Shown: positions 52,876 through 62,985, numbered from the stretch's first letter. The stretch: DNA of 64,000 nt from Polaromonas sp. JS666 (GCF_000013865.1 NC_007948.1:806001-870000); one strand, 5' to 3'. Made by a program: numbers and translations. Notes: a model not told the origin generated them from the sequence alone.

Positions 52876-54012
52876 CTACCGCGTGAGCACGAGGTTGGTC
52901 CGGTGGACCATTTCAGGCTCGCCGGTGTAGCCCAGAAGTCTTTCGAATTCCGAAGACGCCTTGCGGCAAATCAGCCGTGCCTCCGAACTCGAATAGTTGG
53001 CCAGGCCCCGCGCAATTTCGGCGCCTTCGGCGTCCCGGATGGCAATCACGTCGCCCCGTGAAAAGTCGCCGTCCACCCTGGTCATGCCGATGGGCAGCAG
53101 GCTCTTGCCTTCATCGCGCACCTTGCTGACGGCCCCCGCGTCGACGGCAACCGAGCCGCGCATTTGCAGGTGATCGGCCATCCATTGCTTGCGGGCCTGT
53201 ATCTTCTGGGTTTGCGCGACCAGCAGCGTGCCGATGGCCTCGCCCTGCGTCAGCCGGATCAGTGCCTGCGGCTCGCGGCCCCAGGCAATGACCGTCGATG
53301 CGCCGGAGCCCGCCGCGCGTTTGGCCGCCAGGATTTTCGTGATCATGCCGCCCTTGCCAATGCTCGAGCCGGCGCCGCCGGCCATGGCTTCCAGTGCGGC
53401 ATCGCCGGCCTTCGCTTCGTGCACAAAGCGGGCGGCCGGGTCCTTGCGCGGGTCGGCGGTGTAAAGGCCCTTCTGGTCGGTCAGGATGACCAGCGCGTCA
53501 GCTTCGACAAGGTTGGCGACCAGCGCGCCCAGGGTGTCGTTGTCGCCAAACTTGATCTCGTCGTTGACGACGGTGTCGTTCTCGTTGATGACCGGCACCA
53601 CGCCCAACTGCAGCAAGGCCAGCAGGGTGGAGCGCGCGTTGAGGTAACGCTCCCGGTCGGCCAGGTCGGCATGCGTGAGCAGGACCTGCGCGCTGCCGAT
53701 GCCGTTCTCCCGCAGCTTGCTCTCATACACCTGGGCCAGCCCCATCTGGCCGACGGCGGCGGCGGCCTGCAACTCGTGGATGGCTTTGGGGCGGGCCGTC
53801 CAGCCCAGGCGCTTCATGCCTTCGGCGATGGCGCCGCTGCTCACCATGATGACTTCACGCCCATCCTTGACCAGCGCGGCCAGCTGTTCGCACCACAGGC
53901 CGATGGCGTCCGCGTCCAGTCCGCGGCCTTCATTGGTGACCAGGCTGGAGCCCACCTTGACCACAATGCGTCTGGCGTTGCGCAGGACGGGAGAGCCTGT
54001 CTTTTCTTGCAT
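52876..54012 (-). CDS. proB: Glutamate 5-kinase
   Basis: The first enzyme of proline synthesis phosphorylates glutamate. The 378-residue protein has an amino-acid-kinase domain (1 to about 260; [32 protein letters not shown]) and a C-terminal PUA domain (about 285-365). It lies downstream of obgE in the same direction, the usual rplU-rpmA-obgE-proB order of betaproteobacteria. Confidence 0.95.
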   Translation of the reverse strand: MQEKTGSPVLRNARRIVVKVGSSLVTNEGRGLDADAIGLWCEQLAALVKDGREVIMVSSGAIAEGMKRLGWTARPKAIHELQAAAAVGQMGLAQVYESKLRENGIGSAQVLLTHADLADRERYLNARSTLLALLQLGVVPVINENDTVVNDEIKFGDNDTLGALVANLVEADALVILTDQKGLYTADPRKDPAARFVHEAKAGDAALEAMAGGAGSSIGKGGMITKILAAKRAAGSGASTVIAWGREPQALIRLTQGEAIGTLLVAQTQKIQARKQWMADHLQMRGSVAVDAGAVSKVRDEGKSLLPIGMTRVDGDFSRGDVIAIRDAEGAEIARGLANYSSSEARLICRKASSEFERLLGYTGEPEMVHRTNLVLTR

Positions 54013-54058
54013 TTTAGATATTTTTCAGGCTCTAGTCCAATGAATACGAGGGTAAGAA

Positions 54059-54075
54059 GCTATCATATATGTAGC
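54059..54075. repeat. Short GCTA...TAGC palindrome (copy 4)
   Basis: GCTATCATATATGTAGC with inner palindrome CATATATG, in the proB-obgE gap. It shares the flanks AAG and AATCGCCA with copy 3 at 36602-36618. Confidence 0.55.
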
Positions 54076-54124
54076 AATCGCCACTTCCGCACTTGCTGCG
54101 GATTTGGCAAAAAAAAACGAAGGG

Positions 54125-55210
54125 TCAGGGCGTCTCAGGCGATTCCGGAGGCAGCGGGACAAAGCGCGGGTCGACTTCTTCCACGGGTTGCTCGCTTTTC
54201 TGGACCTGCTTGACGTGCTGGTAGATCGTCTTGATCAGGTGTTCGCAGCCTTCGCGCGTGAGTGCCGAAATCTCGAACACAGGGCCCTTGAACTTGAAGC
54301 GTTTGACGAAATCCTTGACGATGGCTGCGCGCTTGTCTGCGTCCACCATGTCGAGCTTGTTCAGCACCAGCCAGCGCGGCTTTTCGTAGAGCGCTTCGTC
54401 GTATTTCTTGAGCTCGCGCACGATGGCTTTGGCCTGCGCCACCGGGTCCACGCCTTCGTCAAAAGGCGCCAGGTCCACGATGTGCAGCAGCAGCCGGGTG
54501 CGCTGCAGGTGCCGAAGGAAGAGATGTCCCAGGCCAGCACCTTCGGAGGCACCTTCAATCAGGCCGGGCAGGTCGGCCACCACAAAGCTTTGCTCGGGTC
54601 CCACCCGCACCACGCCCAGGTTGGGGTGAAGCGTGGTGAAAGGGTAGTCGGCGATGCGGGGGCGGGCGTTGGAGACTGCCGAAATAAAGGTGGATTTTCC
54701 GGCATTGGGCATGCCGAGCAGGCCCACGTCGGCCAGTACCTTGAGCTCCAGTTTGAGGTTTTTTCGCTCGCCGGGCCAGCCAGGCGTTTTGCTGCGGGGC
54801 GCGCGGTTGGTCGAGCTTTTGAAGCGCAGGTTGCCGAAACCGCCGTCTCCGCCCTTGGCGATCAGGACCTGCTCGCCCGGCACCAGCAGCTCAAAAAGGA
54901 CCTCGCCGGTCTCGGCGTCGGTCAGGATGGTGCCCACCGGCATCTTCAGGATGATGTCATCGCCTTTGGCGCCGAACATGTCCGAGCCCATGCCGTGCTG
55001 GCCGTTGCGGGCCTCGTGGCGCCGCGAAAAGCGGAAATCCACCAGCGTGTTGAGGTTGACATCCGCCACCGCGTACACATGGCCGCCGCGCCCGCCGTCG
55101 CCGCCGTTCGGGCCGCCGAACTCTTTGTACTTTTCGTGGCTGAACGAGACGCAGCCACTCCCGCCATCGCCGGCGGCAATGTCAATAAAGGCTTCGTCAA
55201 CAAATTTCAT
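54125..55210 (-). CDS. obgE: GTPase Obg
   Basis: A 361-residue GTPase involved in 50S ribosome assembly and stress control. The glycine-rich Obg fold occupies 1-158 ([32 protein letters not shown]). The G domain follows with G1 GMPNAGKST (166-174), G3 [10 protein letters not shown] and G4 NKLD. It lies 118 bases downstream of rpmA, with a terminator between. Confidence 0.96.
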   Translation of the reverse strand: MKFVDEAFIDIAAGDGGSGCVSFSHEKYKEFGGPNGGDGGRGGHVYAVADVNLNTLVDFRFSRRHEARNGQHGMGSDMFGAKGDDIILKMPVGTILTDAETGEVLFELLVPGEQVLIAKGGDGGFGNLRFKSSTNRAPRSKTPGWPGERKNLKLELKVLADVGLLGMPNAGKSTFISAVSNARPRIADYPFTTLHPNLGVVRVGPEQSFVVADLPGLIEGASEGAGLGHLFLRHLQRTRLLLHIVDLAPFDEGVDPVAQAKAIVRELKKYDEALYEKPRWLVLNKLDMVDADKRAAIVKDFVKRFKFKGPVFEISALTREGCEHLIKTIYQHVKQVQKSEQPVEEVDPRFVPLPPESPETP

Positions 55211-55260
55211 GATGGAATGCTGCGGTTAAAACAGGTACGTTAGAGGCCGGAGATCAAGTT

Positions 55261-55293
55261 TACAAACAAAAAAGCCCCGACAAGTCGGGGCTT
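55261..55293 (-). terminator. Rho-independent terminator after rplU-rpmA
   Basis: Read on the minus strand, AAGCCCCGAC and GTCGGGGCTT make a ten-base stem with a two-base loop, followed by TTTTGTTTG. It follows rpmA by 35 bases and precedes obgE, so obgE must rely on read-through or its own promoter. Confidence 0.88.
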
Positions 55294-55328
55294 CGTTTCA
55301 GTCGAAGTGACTTATCGAAGTGATCAGC

Positions 55329-55586
55329 TCAGGCTGGGGTCACATTCACGGTGTGCTTGTTCAGTGCACCCTTGACGGAGAAGGATACCGCGCCGTCAAC
55401 AAGCGCAAACAGGGTGTGGTCCTTGCCGATGCCGACATTGACGCCTGGGTGGAACTTGGTGCCGCGCTGGCGCACGATGATGCTGCCAGCGTTGATCACT
55501 TCACCGCCAAATTTCTTGACGCCCAGCATCTTGGGCTGCGAATCGCGCCCGTTTCGCGTAGAGCCGCCGCCTTTTTTCTGTGCCAT
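55329..55586 (-). CDS. rpmA: 50S ribosomal protein L27
   Basis: An 85-residue L27 near the peptidyl-transferase centre. The N-terminus [18 protein letters not shown] and [19 protein letters not shown] are conserved. No leader for cleavage, as found in Firmicutes, is present. It follows rplU. Confidence 0.97.
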
Positions 55587-55624
55587 TTTTCAATACTCCT
55601 TGGTGAGTCCTGGTACTTCTGTGC

Positions 55625-55936
55625 TTAACCGACGATGGCGCCGATTTGCAGTTCGGTGAAGTTTTGCCGGTGACCCTGGCGTTTCTGGTAGTGCTTGCGA
55701 CGGCGCATTTTGAAAATGCGCACTTTGTCGTGCCTGCCATGAGACAGCACCGTGACTGTGACAGTCGCGCCGGACACCAAGGGCGTACCAACCTTGATTG
55801 CGCTGCCTTCTCCGACAGCCAATACCTGGTCAATAACGATCTCTTGGCCTACGTCCGCAGCAATCTGTTCTACTTTAATTTTTTCTCCAGCAGCAACTTT
55901 GTATTGTTTGCCACCGGTTTTTATGACCGCGTACAT
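55625..55936 (-). CDS. rplU: 50S ribosomal protein L21
   Basis: A 103-residue L21 from the start [18 protein letters not shown], the normal form. A start at 55996 adds 20 unrelated residues and would overlap the promoter. [21 protein letters not shown] is the conserved basic C-terminal part. First gene of the operon. Confidence 0.96.
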   Translation of the reverse strand: MYAVIKTGGKQYKVAAGEKIKVEQIAADVGQEIVIDQVLAVGEGSAIKVGTPLVSGATVTVTVLSHGRHDKVRIFKMRRRKHYQKRQGHRQNFTELQIGAIVG

Positions 55937-55986
55937 GTGAGACCTCGTAAATTGAGTTCTGCGGACGGATTTCCACAGAGCCCGAG

Positions 55987-56015
55987 ATTCTAGCACGGCC
56001 TGCCAAAAATGGCCA
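55987..56015 (-). promoter_or_regulatory. Putative promoter of rplU-rpmA
   Basis: On the minus strand TAGAAT (55987-55992) is preceded after 17 bases by TGGCCA (56010-56015), a weak -35. This gives a leader of about 45 bases. Prediction only. Confidence 0.4.
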
Positions 56016-56078
56016 GGCCGGCGGTTTTGCGGCTATTTCGCCGGGGGGGCAACCGGCCGCCGGGGATGGGGTGCTTTC

Positions 56079-56084
56079 TATAAT
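56079..56084 (+). promoter_or_regulatory. Perfect -10 box upstream of the polyprenyl synthase gene
   Basis: TATAAT, 29 bases before the TTG start. No good -35 is seen 17 bases earlier in the GC-rich sequence, so an activator or atypical promoter is possible. Confidence 0.35.
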
Positions 56085-56113
56085 CTGCCCAAACTTTACG
56101 TCTGGACCGCCTT

Positions 56114-57097
56114 TTGTCTGCCAATTCCTCAAGCACCGCCGCCGCCCTTGCCCTGATTGCCGACGACATGCGTGGAATGGACGCGGTGATCGAGCGCCGG
56201 CTGAAATCGGACGTGCCACTGGTCAGCCAAGTGTCGCAATATATCGTGGCGGCCGGCGGCAAGCGCCTGCGGCCCGCCCTGCTGCTTCTGATGTGTGGTG
56301 CTCTGGGTTATCGCGGCGATCAGCGCTACAACCTGGCGGCGGTGGTGGAGTTCATCCACACCGCCACCTTGCTGCATGATGACGTGGTGGATGAGTCCAC
56401 GCTGCGCCGCGGCCGAGCCACGGCCAACGAGGCCTTCGGCAACCCTGCGAGCGTGCTGGTCGGGGATTTTCTATATTCCCGCGCCTTCCAGATGATGGTG
56501 GAGGCCGGGGACATGCGCGTCATGCAGACACTCGCGGAGGCCACCAATGTGATTGCCGAGGGCGAAGTGCTGCAGCTGATGAACATGCATGACGCCACGC
56601 TGTCAGAGGACGGTTACCTGCGGGTGATCCGTTCCAAGACGGCCAAGCTGTTCGAGGCCAGCGCCCGTCTGGCGGCATTGCTGGCGCAGTCCCCCCCGCC
56701 CGTGGAGCAAAGCTGCGCCGATTATGGACAGGCGCTGGGCACCGCTTTCCAGGTGATTGACGATGTGCTGGACTATGACGGCGATGTATCGGAAATGGGG
56801 AAAAACCTGGGGGACGACCTGCGCGAAGGCAAGACGACGCTGCCGCTCATCATTGCGATGCAGCGATGCACCGAACTTGAGCGTGCCGTGATCCGGCGGG
56901 CCATTGAAACAGGCGGAACGGACCAGATGCCGCAGATCATTGCCATCGTGCAACAAACGGGAGCCCTGCAGGCAACACGGGACGCGGCCGCCGCGGAGGC
57001 CCAGCGCGCGCTGGATGCCTTGCAAGTATTGCCCCAAAACCCTTACAGTAATGCCTTGGGGCATCTGGCATCTCAACTGCTGCAGAGACGCTCCTGA
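56114..57097 (+). CDS. ispB: Octaprenyl-diphosphate synthase-type polyprenyl synthase
   Basis: A 327-residue trans-prenyltransferase that makes the ubiquinone side chain. First aspartate-rich motif DDVVD at 89-93 with RRGRAT after it, and the second, DDVLDYDGD, near 215. A TTG start is used, because the in-frame ATG 18 codons later would remove a conserved N-terminal helix. It is divergent from rplU-rpmA, the arrangement common in proteobacteria. Chain length cannot be proven from sequence. Confidence 0.9.
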   Translation: MSANSSSTAAALALIADDMRGMDAVIERRLKSDVPLVSQVSQYIVAAGGKRLRPALLLLMCGALGYRGDQRYNLAAVVEFIHTATLLHDDVVDESTLRRGRATANEAFGNPASVLVGDFLYSRAFQMMVEAGDMRVMQTLAEATNVIAEGEVLQLMNMHDATLSEDGYLRVIRSKTAKLFEASARLAALLAQSPPPVEQSCADYGQALGTAFQVIDDVLDYDGDVSEMGKNLGDDLREGKTTLPLIIAMQRCTELERAVIRRAIETGGTDQMPQIIAIVQQTGALQATRDAAAAEAQRALDALQVLPQNPYSNALGHLASQLLQRRS

Positions 57098-57110
57098 CGG
57101 TTTGTGAAGG

Positions 57111-57187
57111 CGGGGTGTAGCTTAGCCTGGTAGAGCGCTACGTTCGGGACGTAGAGGCCGGAGGTTCGAATCCTCTCACCCCGACCA
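57111..57187 (+). tRNA. tRNA-Pro (anticodon CGG)
   Basis: A complete 77-base cloverleaf with acceptor CGGGGTG/CACCCCG, anticodon loop TTCGGGA with CGG at 57145-57147, T-arm GGTTCGAATCC, and encoded CCA. It lies 13 bases after the polyprenyl synthase and is followed by a T-rich stretch. Confidence 0.97.
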
Positions 57188-57323
57188 GATTCTTTTTTCG
57201 GTTTTTACCGAGTGTGCGTTTCTCCGCACAGTTGCAACGCTTTGGGGTGGGGCGGGGGTGTTTTCGATTTACACCTTGTTATCTATCGACGATGATACCC
57301 ATTTGGGCTAATTTCAAAGATTC

Positions 57324-59060
57324 ATGGCCGCTGTCGATACTGCTATCAACGAACCGCCCGCCTTGGCATTGCCCGGATTGGGCCGGGCATTGGTGGTGGC
57401 AGGCAAGCTGGGCCAGAAGGCCGCTGAAGACATTTTTCGCAAGGCCCAAAGCGGGCGCACCAGCTTCATTGCCGAGCTGACCGGTTCAGGCGCCGTGTCT
57501 GCGTTTGACCTGGCGCACACGATGTCCATCGCGTTCGCCGCGCCTTTGCTCGATCTGGAGGCCATCGACGTCCAGCGTTTGCCCAAAGGCCTGCTCGACA
57601 CCAAGATTTGCACGACTTACCGCATTGTCGTGCTGAGCAAGCGCAATAACCGCCTGATCGTCGCAACGGCAGATCCCTCTGACCAGGAAGCGGCGGAAAA
57701 GATCAAGTTTTCCACCCAGATGGGTGTGGACTGGGTGATTGCCGAGTATGACAAGCTGTCCAAACTGGTGGAGGCGTCGAGTACCACGGCTGCCGAGGCC
57801 ATGGAGAGCATCATCGGCGATGATTTCGAGTTCGATGAATCTTCGGTGGATTCAGGCGCTGCTGAAGACAGCGATGCCAGCGTCTCTGAAGTCGAAGATG
57901 CACCGGTCGTCAAATTTCTCCAGAAGATGCTGCTCGATGCCTTCAGCATGCGGGCCTCTGATTTGCACTTTGAGCCGTTCGAGCACACCTACCGTGTCCG
58001 TTTCCGGATCGACGGCGAATTGCGCGAAATTGCTTCGCCGCCCGTGGCCATCAAGGAAAAACTCGCGGCACGTATCAAGGTGATCTCCAAGCTGGATATC
58101 TCGGAAAAGCGGGTGCCGCAGGATGGCAAGATGAAGCTCAAGATCGGCCCTGACCGCGTGATCGATTTTCGGGTCAGCACCTTGCCCACCATGTACGGTG
58201 AAAAGGTCGTGATCCGTATTCTGGACCCGAGCAGTGCCAAACTGGGTATTGACGCGCTGGGTTACGAGCCGGTTGAGAAGGAGCGCTTGCTGGCGGCCAT
58301 CCAGCGGCCCTATGGCATGGTGCTGGTGACCGGCCCGACCGGCTCCGGCAAGACAGTGTCGCTGTACACCTGCCTGAATATCCTGAACAAGCCGGGCGTC
58401 AACATTGCCACGGCTGAAGACCCTGCCGAGATCACCTTGCCAGGCGTCAACCAGGTCAGCATGAACGACAAGGCGGGCATGACTTTCTCTGTCGCGCTCA
58501 AGGCCTTTTTGCGTCAGGATCCGGACATCATCATGGTGGGTGAGATCCGCGACATCGAAACCGCCGACATCGCGATCAAGGCGGCCCAGACCGGCCACAT
58601 GGTCATGTCAACGCTGCATACCAACGACGCGCCAACCACCTTGACCCGCATGCGCAATATGGGCATTGCGCCCTTCAATATTGCATCGAGCGTGATCCTG
58701 ATCACGGCGCAGCGGCTGGCGCGGCGCCTGTGTGTTAACTGCAAGGCGCCCGCAGATATTCCGCGCGAAACCTTGCTGGAGGCAGGATTCAAGGAAGAAG
58801 AAGTCGATGGTTCCTGGACGCCATATCGCCCGGTGGGCTGTTCCATGTGTACAAATGGTTACAAGGGTCGCGTTGGCATCTACCAGGTCATGCCTATTTC
58901 CGAAGAGATCCAGCGGATAGTGTTGCGCGACGGCAGCGCCCTTGAGATTGCGGCGCAGGCAGAAGCTGAGGGTGTCAGGAGTTTGCGCCAGTCCGGCCTG
59001 TCTAAAGTTAAACTCGGCACGACCTCCCTGGAAGAGGTTTTGGGTTGCACCAATGTCTAA
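57324..59060 (+). CDS. pilB: Type IV pilus extension ATPase PilB
   Basis: A 578-residue hexameric ATPase that powers pilus extension. It has an N-terminal T2SSE_N domain (about 30-150), then the core with Walker A GPTGSGKT (337-344), Walker B-like IMVGEIRD (about 404), a His box with MSTLHTNDAPTT, and a zinc-type tetracysteine (CVNC near 470, CSMC near 506). It is the first gene of pilB-C-D. Confidence 0.95.
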   Translation: MAAVDTAINEPPALALPGLGRALVVAGKLGQKAAEDIFRKAQSGRTSFIAELTGSGAVSAFDLAHTMSIAFAAPLLDLEAIDVQRLPKGLLDTKICTTYRIVVLSKRNNRLIVATADPSDQEAAEKIKFSTQMGVDWVIAEYDKLSKLVEASSTTAAEAMESIIGDDFEFDESSVDSGAAEDSDASVSEVEDAPVVKFLQKMLLDAFSMRASDLHFEPFEHTYRVRFRIDGELREIASPPVAIKEKLAARIKVISKLDISEKRVPQDGKMKLKIGPDRVIDFRVSTLPTMYGEKVVIRILDPSSAKLGIDALGYEPVEKERLLAAIQRPYGMVLVTGPTGSGKTVSLYTCLNILNKPGVNIATAEDPAEITLPGVNQVSMNDKAGMTFSVALKAFLRQDPDIIMVGEIRDIETADIAIKAAQTGHMVMSTLHTNDAPTTLTRMRNMGIAPFNIASSVILITAQRLARRLCVNCKAPADIPRETLLEAGFKEEEVDGSWTPYRPVGCSMCTNGYKGRVGIYQVMPISEEIQRIVLRDGSALEIAAQAEAEGVRSLRQSGLSKVKLGTTSLEEVLGCTNV

Positions 59061-59141
59061 TGGGCGTGCAAAGTTGAACACACTGGTGAGTGACTGTGGC
59101 GACGGGGTGGCCTGAGGCCATCCATACAACGAGAAAACATC

Positions 59142-60359
59142 ATGGCAACTGCAGTATCCAAAGGCGTCAAGGAATTTGTTTTCGAGTGGGAGGGCAAGGA
59201 CCGGGGGGGTAAACCGGTCCGTGGCGAGATCCGTGCCTCTGGCGAGAACCAGGTCAAGTCTTCCTTGCGCCGGCAGGGTGTGTTGCCCACCAAAATCAAG
59301 AAGCGCAGCATGCGCTCGGGCAAGGCCATCAAGCCCAAGGATATTGCCATTTTCACCCGCCAGCTCGCCACGATGATGAAGGCGGGTGTGCCCCTGTTGC
59401 AGTCATTTGACATCGTCGGTCGCGGCAACCCCAACGGCAGCGTGACCAAACTGCTCAATGATGTACGCACCGATGTGGAAACCGGGACTTCGCTGAGCGC
59501 TGCGTTTCGCAAATATCCGCTGTATTTCAATGCGCTGTATTGCAACCTTGTCGAGGCCGGTGAAGCCGCCGGTATTCTTGAGTCCCTGCTGGATCGCCTG
59601 GCGGTCTACATGGAAAAGACCGAGGCCATCAAGTCAAAAATCAAGTCCGCCCTGATGTACCCGATCTCGGTGGTTGTGGTGGCCTTTGTGGTGGTGGCGG
59701 TGATCATGATTTTTGTGATCCCGGCCTTCAAGGAGGTGTTTACCTCGTTTGGTGCCGATTTGCCGGCACCCACGCTGTTTGTGATAGCCGTCAGCGAGTT
59801 CTTCGTGGCTTACTGGTGGCTGATTTTTGGAGGCATTGGTGGCTCCCTGTATTTTTTCATGCAGGCGTGGAAGCGCAACGAAAAGATGCAGAAGTTCATG
59901 GACCGGCTCCTGCTCAAGGTGCCCGTGTTTGGGCCCCTCATTGAAAAGTCATGTATTGCCCGCTGGACCCGTACGCTCTCCACCATGTTTGCGGCCGGCG
60001 TGCCGCTCGTGGAGGCGCTGGATTCCGTGGGAGGCGCATCCGGCAATTCGCTCTATGCTGATGCCACGGAAAAAATCCAGCAGGAAGTTTCCACCGGCAC
60101 CAGCCTGACGGCGGCGATGGGCAATGCCAACCTGTTTCCCACCATGGTGCTGCAGATGTGCGCCATCGGTGAGGAGTCCGGCTCGGTCGACCACATGCTG
60201 GGCAAGGCCGCCGATTTCTATGAGGCGGAAGTCGATGAAATGGTGGCCGGCCTGTCCAGCCTGATGGAGCCTATCATCATCGTGTTTCTGGGCACGTTGA
60301 TTGGCGGTATCGTGGTTTCCATGTACCTGCCCATTTTCAAGCTGGGTCAAGTCGTTTAA
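59142..60359 (+). CDS. pilC: Type IV pilus inner-membrane platform protein PilC
   Basis: A 405-residue GspF-family protein with two cytoplasmic helical domains (FTRQLATMMKAGVPLLQSFD and ARWTRTLSTMFAAGVPLVEALD) and three or four membrane spans. It sits under the pilus and transmits motor action from PilB. The TAATG junction couples it to pilD. Confidence 0.95.
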   Translation: MATAVSKGVKEFVFEWEGKDRGGKPVRGEIRASGENQVKSSLRRQGVLPTKIKKRSMRSGKAIKPKDIAIFTRQLATMMKAGVPLLQSFDIVGRGNPNGSVTKLLNDVRTDVETGTSLSAAFRKYPLYFNALYCNLVEAGEAAGILESLLDRLAVYMEKTEAIKSKIKSALMYPISVVVVAFVVVAVIMIFVIPAFKEVFTSFGADLPAPTLFVIAVSEFFVAYWWLIFGGIGGSLYFFMQAWKRNEKMQKFMDRLLLKVPVFGPLIEKSCIARWTRTLSTMFAAGVPLVEALDSVGGASGNSLYADATEKIQQEVSTGTSLTAAMGNANLFPTMVLQMCAIGEESGSVDHMLGKAADFYEAEVDEMVAGLSSLMEPIIIVFLGTLIGGIVVSMYLPIFKLGQVV

Positions 60360-61216
60360 TGCCGACGGGATTGGGTTTGGGGCCGGAGTTTGAGGCGCTG
60401 CTGGCCGGATTTTTTGGCCTGCTGATCGGCAGCTTCCTGAACGTCGTCATCTACCGCCTGCCCAAAATGATGGAGCGGCAGTGGGCGCAGGAGTGCGCCG
60501 ACCTGGCCGGAAAATCCGTGGAGCCCGGAGAAAAATTCAATTTGGTGGCACCGCGGTCGCGCTGCTCCAATTGCGGCCATGTCATTCGCTGGTACGAGAA
60601 CATCCCGGTGGCGAGCTACCTGTTCCTCCGCGGGAAATGCTCCATGTGCAGCGCCCCCTACGGCGTGCGCTATCCCATCGTGGAGGCGATCACCGGCGCC
60701 CTATTTTTCTTTTGCGCATGGCGTTGGGGCTGGTCGCTCGCTGCGCTGGTCTGGTGCGGATTTTCGGCAGCGCTGCTGGTGCTGGCACTGATTGATTGGG
60801 ACACGACCTTGCTGCCGGACGACATCACCTTGCCCTTGCTGTGGGCTGGATTGATCGTGGCGGCGCTGCAGTGGAATCCGGCCGTGAATCTGTACAGTGC
60901 CCTGTGGGGTGCGATTGCCGGTTATCTCTCGCTCTGGCTGGTGTACTGGGCCTTCAAACTGGTGACCGGAAAAGAAGGCATGGGTTACGGCGACTTCAAA
61001 CTGTTTGCCGCACTGGGTGCCTGGTTTGGCTGGCAGGCGCTGATTCCGATGATCCTGATGGCATCCATCATTGGCGCCATCATTGGCATTGCGCTGAAGT
61101 TTTCCAGCGGACTGCGCGAGGGCGGTTACGTGCCGTTTGGCCCTTTCCTGGCGGGTGCGGGATTTACCGCCATGGTGTTCGGGCCTCAATCGATTCTGCA
61201 GTTTGTGGGTTTGTGA
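60359..61216 (+). CDS. pilD: Prepilin leader peptidase / N-methyltransferase PilD
   Basis: A 285-residue membrane aspartyl protease that trims and methylates prepilins and pseudopilins. The tetracysteine metal site is Cys69, Cys72, Cys94 and Cys97. The catalytic aspartates are in LIDWDT (146/148) and GMGYGDFKLF (212). Eight hydrophobic spans are visible. The start overlaps the pilC stop by one base. Confidence 0.95.
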   Translation: MPTGLGLGPEFEALLAGFFGLLIGSFLNVVIYRLPKMMERQWAQECADLAGKSVEPGEKFNLVAPRSRCSNCGHVIRWYENIPVASYLFLRGKCSMCSAPYGVRYPIVEAITGALFFFCAWRWGWSLAALVWCGFSAALLVLALIDWDTTLLPDDITLPLLWAGLIVAALQWNPAVNLYSALWGAIAGYLSLWLVYWAFKLVTGKEGMGYGDFKLFAALGAWFGWQALIPMILMASIIGAIIGIALKFSSGLREGGYVPFGPFLAGAGFTAMVFGPQSILQFVGL

Positions 61217-61220
61217 TGCC

Positions 61221-61844
61221 ATGCCCTTCGCAGCCCAGCGTATCGGACTGACTGGCGGCATAGGCAGCGGCAAGAGTACGGTGGCCCGCCTGCTGGTGGG
61301 ACGGGGCGCAACGCTGGTCGATGCAGACGCCATCGCCCGTCAGGTGACGGCGCCTGGAGGCGCTGCCATCAACGAAATCGCCCGCCAGTTTGGAAGCGCC
61401 GCCCTCACGGCCAGCGGGGCCATGGACCGTGACCGGATGCGTCTGCTTGCCTTCAACGACCCGGCAGTCAGGCGGCAGCTGGAGGCCATCATCCACCCCT
61501 TGGTGAGCCAGGAAAGCTCGCGGCAGTACAGCCAAGCCGCGCAGGCGGGCAGTTCATGCATCGTTTTTGATATTCCCTTGCTGGTCGAGTCGGGGCGCTG
61601 GCGGCAGCAGCTGGACCGGGTTCTGGTGGTGGACTGCAGCGAAGCCACCCAGATCGCCCGGGTCATGGCCCGCGAACTCGGGCGCAGCGGCTGGACGCGT
61701 GAAGTTGTTGAAAAAATAATCGATGGGCAGGCCAGCCGCGCGCAGCGGCTGGGGGCAGCCGATATCTGCATCTATAACGATGGCCTGTCTCTTGAAGCCC
61801 TTGGCTTGCAGGTGGCACAGCTTGCAAGCCGCTTCGGGCTATGA
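61221..61844 (+). CDS. coaE: Dephospho-CoA kinase
   Basis: CoaE performs the last step of coenzyme A synthesis. The 207-residue protein has the P-loop GGIGSGKST at 12-20 and the conserved LVDADAIARQV and FDIPLLVESGRW. The frame is open into pilD upstream, but ATG 61221 is the family start, four bases after the pilD stop. coaE-zapD-yacG after pilD is conserved in proteobacteria. Confidence 0.95.
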   Translation: MPFAAQRIGLTGGIGSGKSTVARLLVGRGATLVDADAIARQVTAPGGAAINEIARQFGSAALTASGAMDRDRMRLLAFNDPAVRRQLEAIIHPLVSQESSRQYSQAAQAGSSCIVFDIPLLVESGRWRQQLDRVLVVDCSEATQIARVMARELGRSGWTREVVEKIIDGQASRAQRLGAADICIYNDGLSLEALGLQVAQLASRFGL

Positions 61845-61887
61845 TGCGCAGACAAGCATTCCCCATGAAGTTGACGAAAATAGCGCT

Positions 61888-62643
61888 GTGATTCTTTACG
61901 AGTATCCTTTTAACGAACGCATACGCACCTATTTGCGCCTGGAGCATCTGTTCCGCCGCCTGGGTGAACTGGTGGAACGGGAAAGTCCGACGGATCATCA
62001 CTATGCCATCACGACCATATTCGAAATCATGGATGTGGGTGCCCGGGCGGATCTGAAAACCGACGTGCTCAAGGATCTCGAGAAGCAGAAGCATGTTCTC
62101 AACGGTTACCGCGGCAACCCGGCCATTTCTGAAGCGGTGCTTGATGAAGTCACGGGGCAGCTTGAGGGCTGCTTTGCAGCCCTGAACAATCTCCCGGGCA
62201 AGGCAGGGCATTCGTTGACCGAGAACGACTGGCTCATGAGCATACGCAGCCGTGTCGGTATTCCGGGCGGAACCTGCGAGTTTGACCTTCCGGCCTACTA
62301 TGCATGGCAGCATCTGGGCTCCGCCACACGCCAGCACGACTTGCAGCGCTGGGTGGCACCGCTCGTGCCGCTGGCTGAATCCATACGCGTGCTGCTGACG
62401 CTATTGCGTGACTCCGGCGCGCCGCAGAAGGTGGTGGCACCGGGTGGGCAGTACCAGCAGACCCTGCCGCAAGGGCGCACCTTCCAGTTGCTGCGTCTGC
62501 GCATCGACCCCGCCAAGGGGCTGATTCCCGAAATCAGTGGCAACCGCCTGATCGTTTCGGTTCGACTGATGCGCCACGAGAGCGATGACAGGCTGCATGC
62601 GAGCACCGACGATTCGACGTTTGAATTGACCCTTTGCTCCTGA
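61888..62643 (+). CDS. zapD: Cell division protein ZapD
   Basis: ZapD (YacF) crosslinks FtsZ filaments. A GTG start gives 251 residues beginning ILYEYPFNERIRTYLRLEHL, exactly the family start. The longer frame from 61723 overlaps coaE. GLIPEISGNRLIVSVR is a conserved C-terminal segment. The gene is in the coaE-zapD-yacG cluster, as in E. coli. Confidence 0.92.
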   Translation: MILYEYPFNERIRTYLRLEHLFRRLGELVERESPTDHHYAITTIFEIMDVGARADLKTDVLKDLEKQKHVLNGYRGNPAISEAVLDEVTGQLEGCFAALNNLPGKAGHSLTENDWLMSIRSRVGIPGGTCEFDLPAYYAWQHLGSATRQHDLQRWVAPLVPLAESIRVLLTLLRDSGAPQKVVAPGGQYQQTLPQGRTFQLLRLRIDPAKGLIPEISGNRLIVSVRLMRHESDDRLHASTDDSTFELTLCS

Positions 62644-62675
62644 GCGCCTGATTTCCAGCAGAACCGTTTGAGGCC

Positions 62676-62891
62676 ATGTCAGCCATGAATGAAGACTCAA
62701 GGCCCGTCAAGCGGGTGGCATGCCCCGGTTGCGGCGGCGAAAGCATCTATGCGCCGAGCAATCCTTTCCGGCCCTTTTGCAGCGAGCGCTGCAAAAACCT
62801 CGATTTGGGCGCCTGGGCCAGCGAGGAGTTCCGCATGCCGGCTGACACCCCGCCCGATGATGAAAACTACGGCGACCCCAAGCTGCAATGA
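62676..62891 (+). CDS. yacG: DNA gyrase inhibitor YacG (zinc protein)
   Basis: A 71-residue protein with a four-cysteine zinc site (Cys16, Cys19, Cys35, Cys39; ACPGCGGES and [14 protein letters not shown]) and an acidic tail. E. coli YacG binds gyrase GyrB and blocks DNA binding. A second in-frame ATG three codons later is an alternative start. Confidence 0.92.
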   Translation: MSAMNEDSRPVKRVACPGCGGESIYAPSNPFRPFCSERCKNLDLGAWASEEFRMPADTPPDDENYGDPKLQ

Positions 62892-62909
62892 GTGTTTAAG
62901 CAGCTGACA

Positions 62910-62957
62910 GAGTTCAGCCGGAGTTCAGCCGCATCCGGAAAATCAAAAGATCAAAAG
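62910..62957. repeat. Tandem short repeats before the small secreted-protein gene
   Basis: GAGTTCAGCCG is repeated twice without spacer (62910-62931), followed by ATCAAAAG twice (62942-62957). Together they fill the leader of the next gene and look like slippage products. Confidence 0.7.
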
Positions 62958-62985
62958 ATCAACAAGCAGGAAAAGGGGAGAGGAA

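Noticed and set aside
57195..57232. TGTGCG...CGCACA hairpin after tRNA-Pro as a terminator
   Set aside because: Only six base pairs, and the T-run lies before the hairpin rather than after it.
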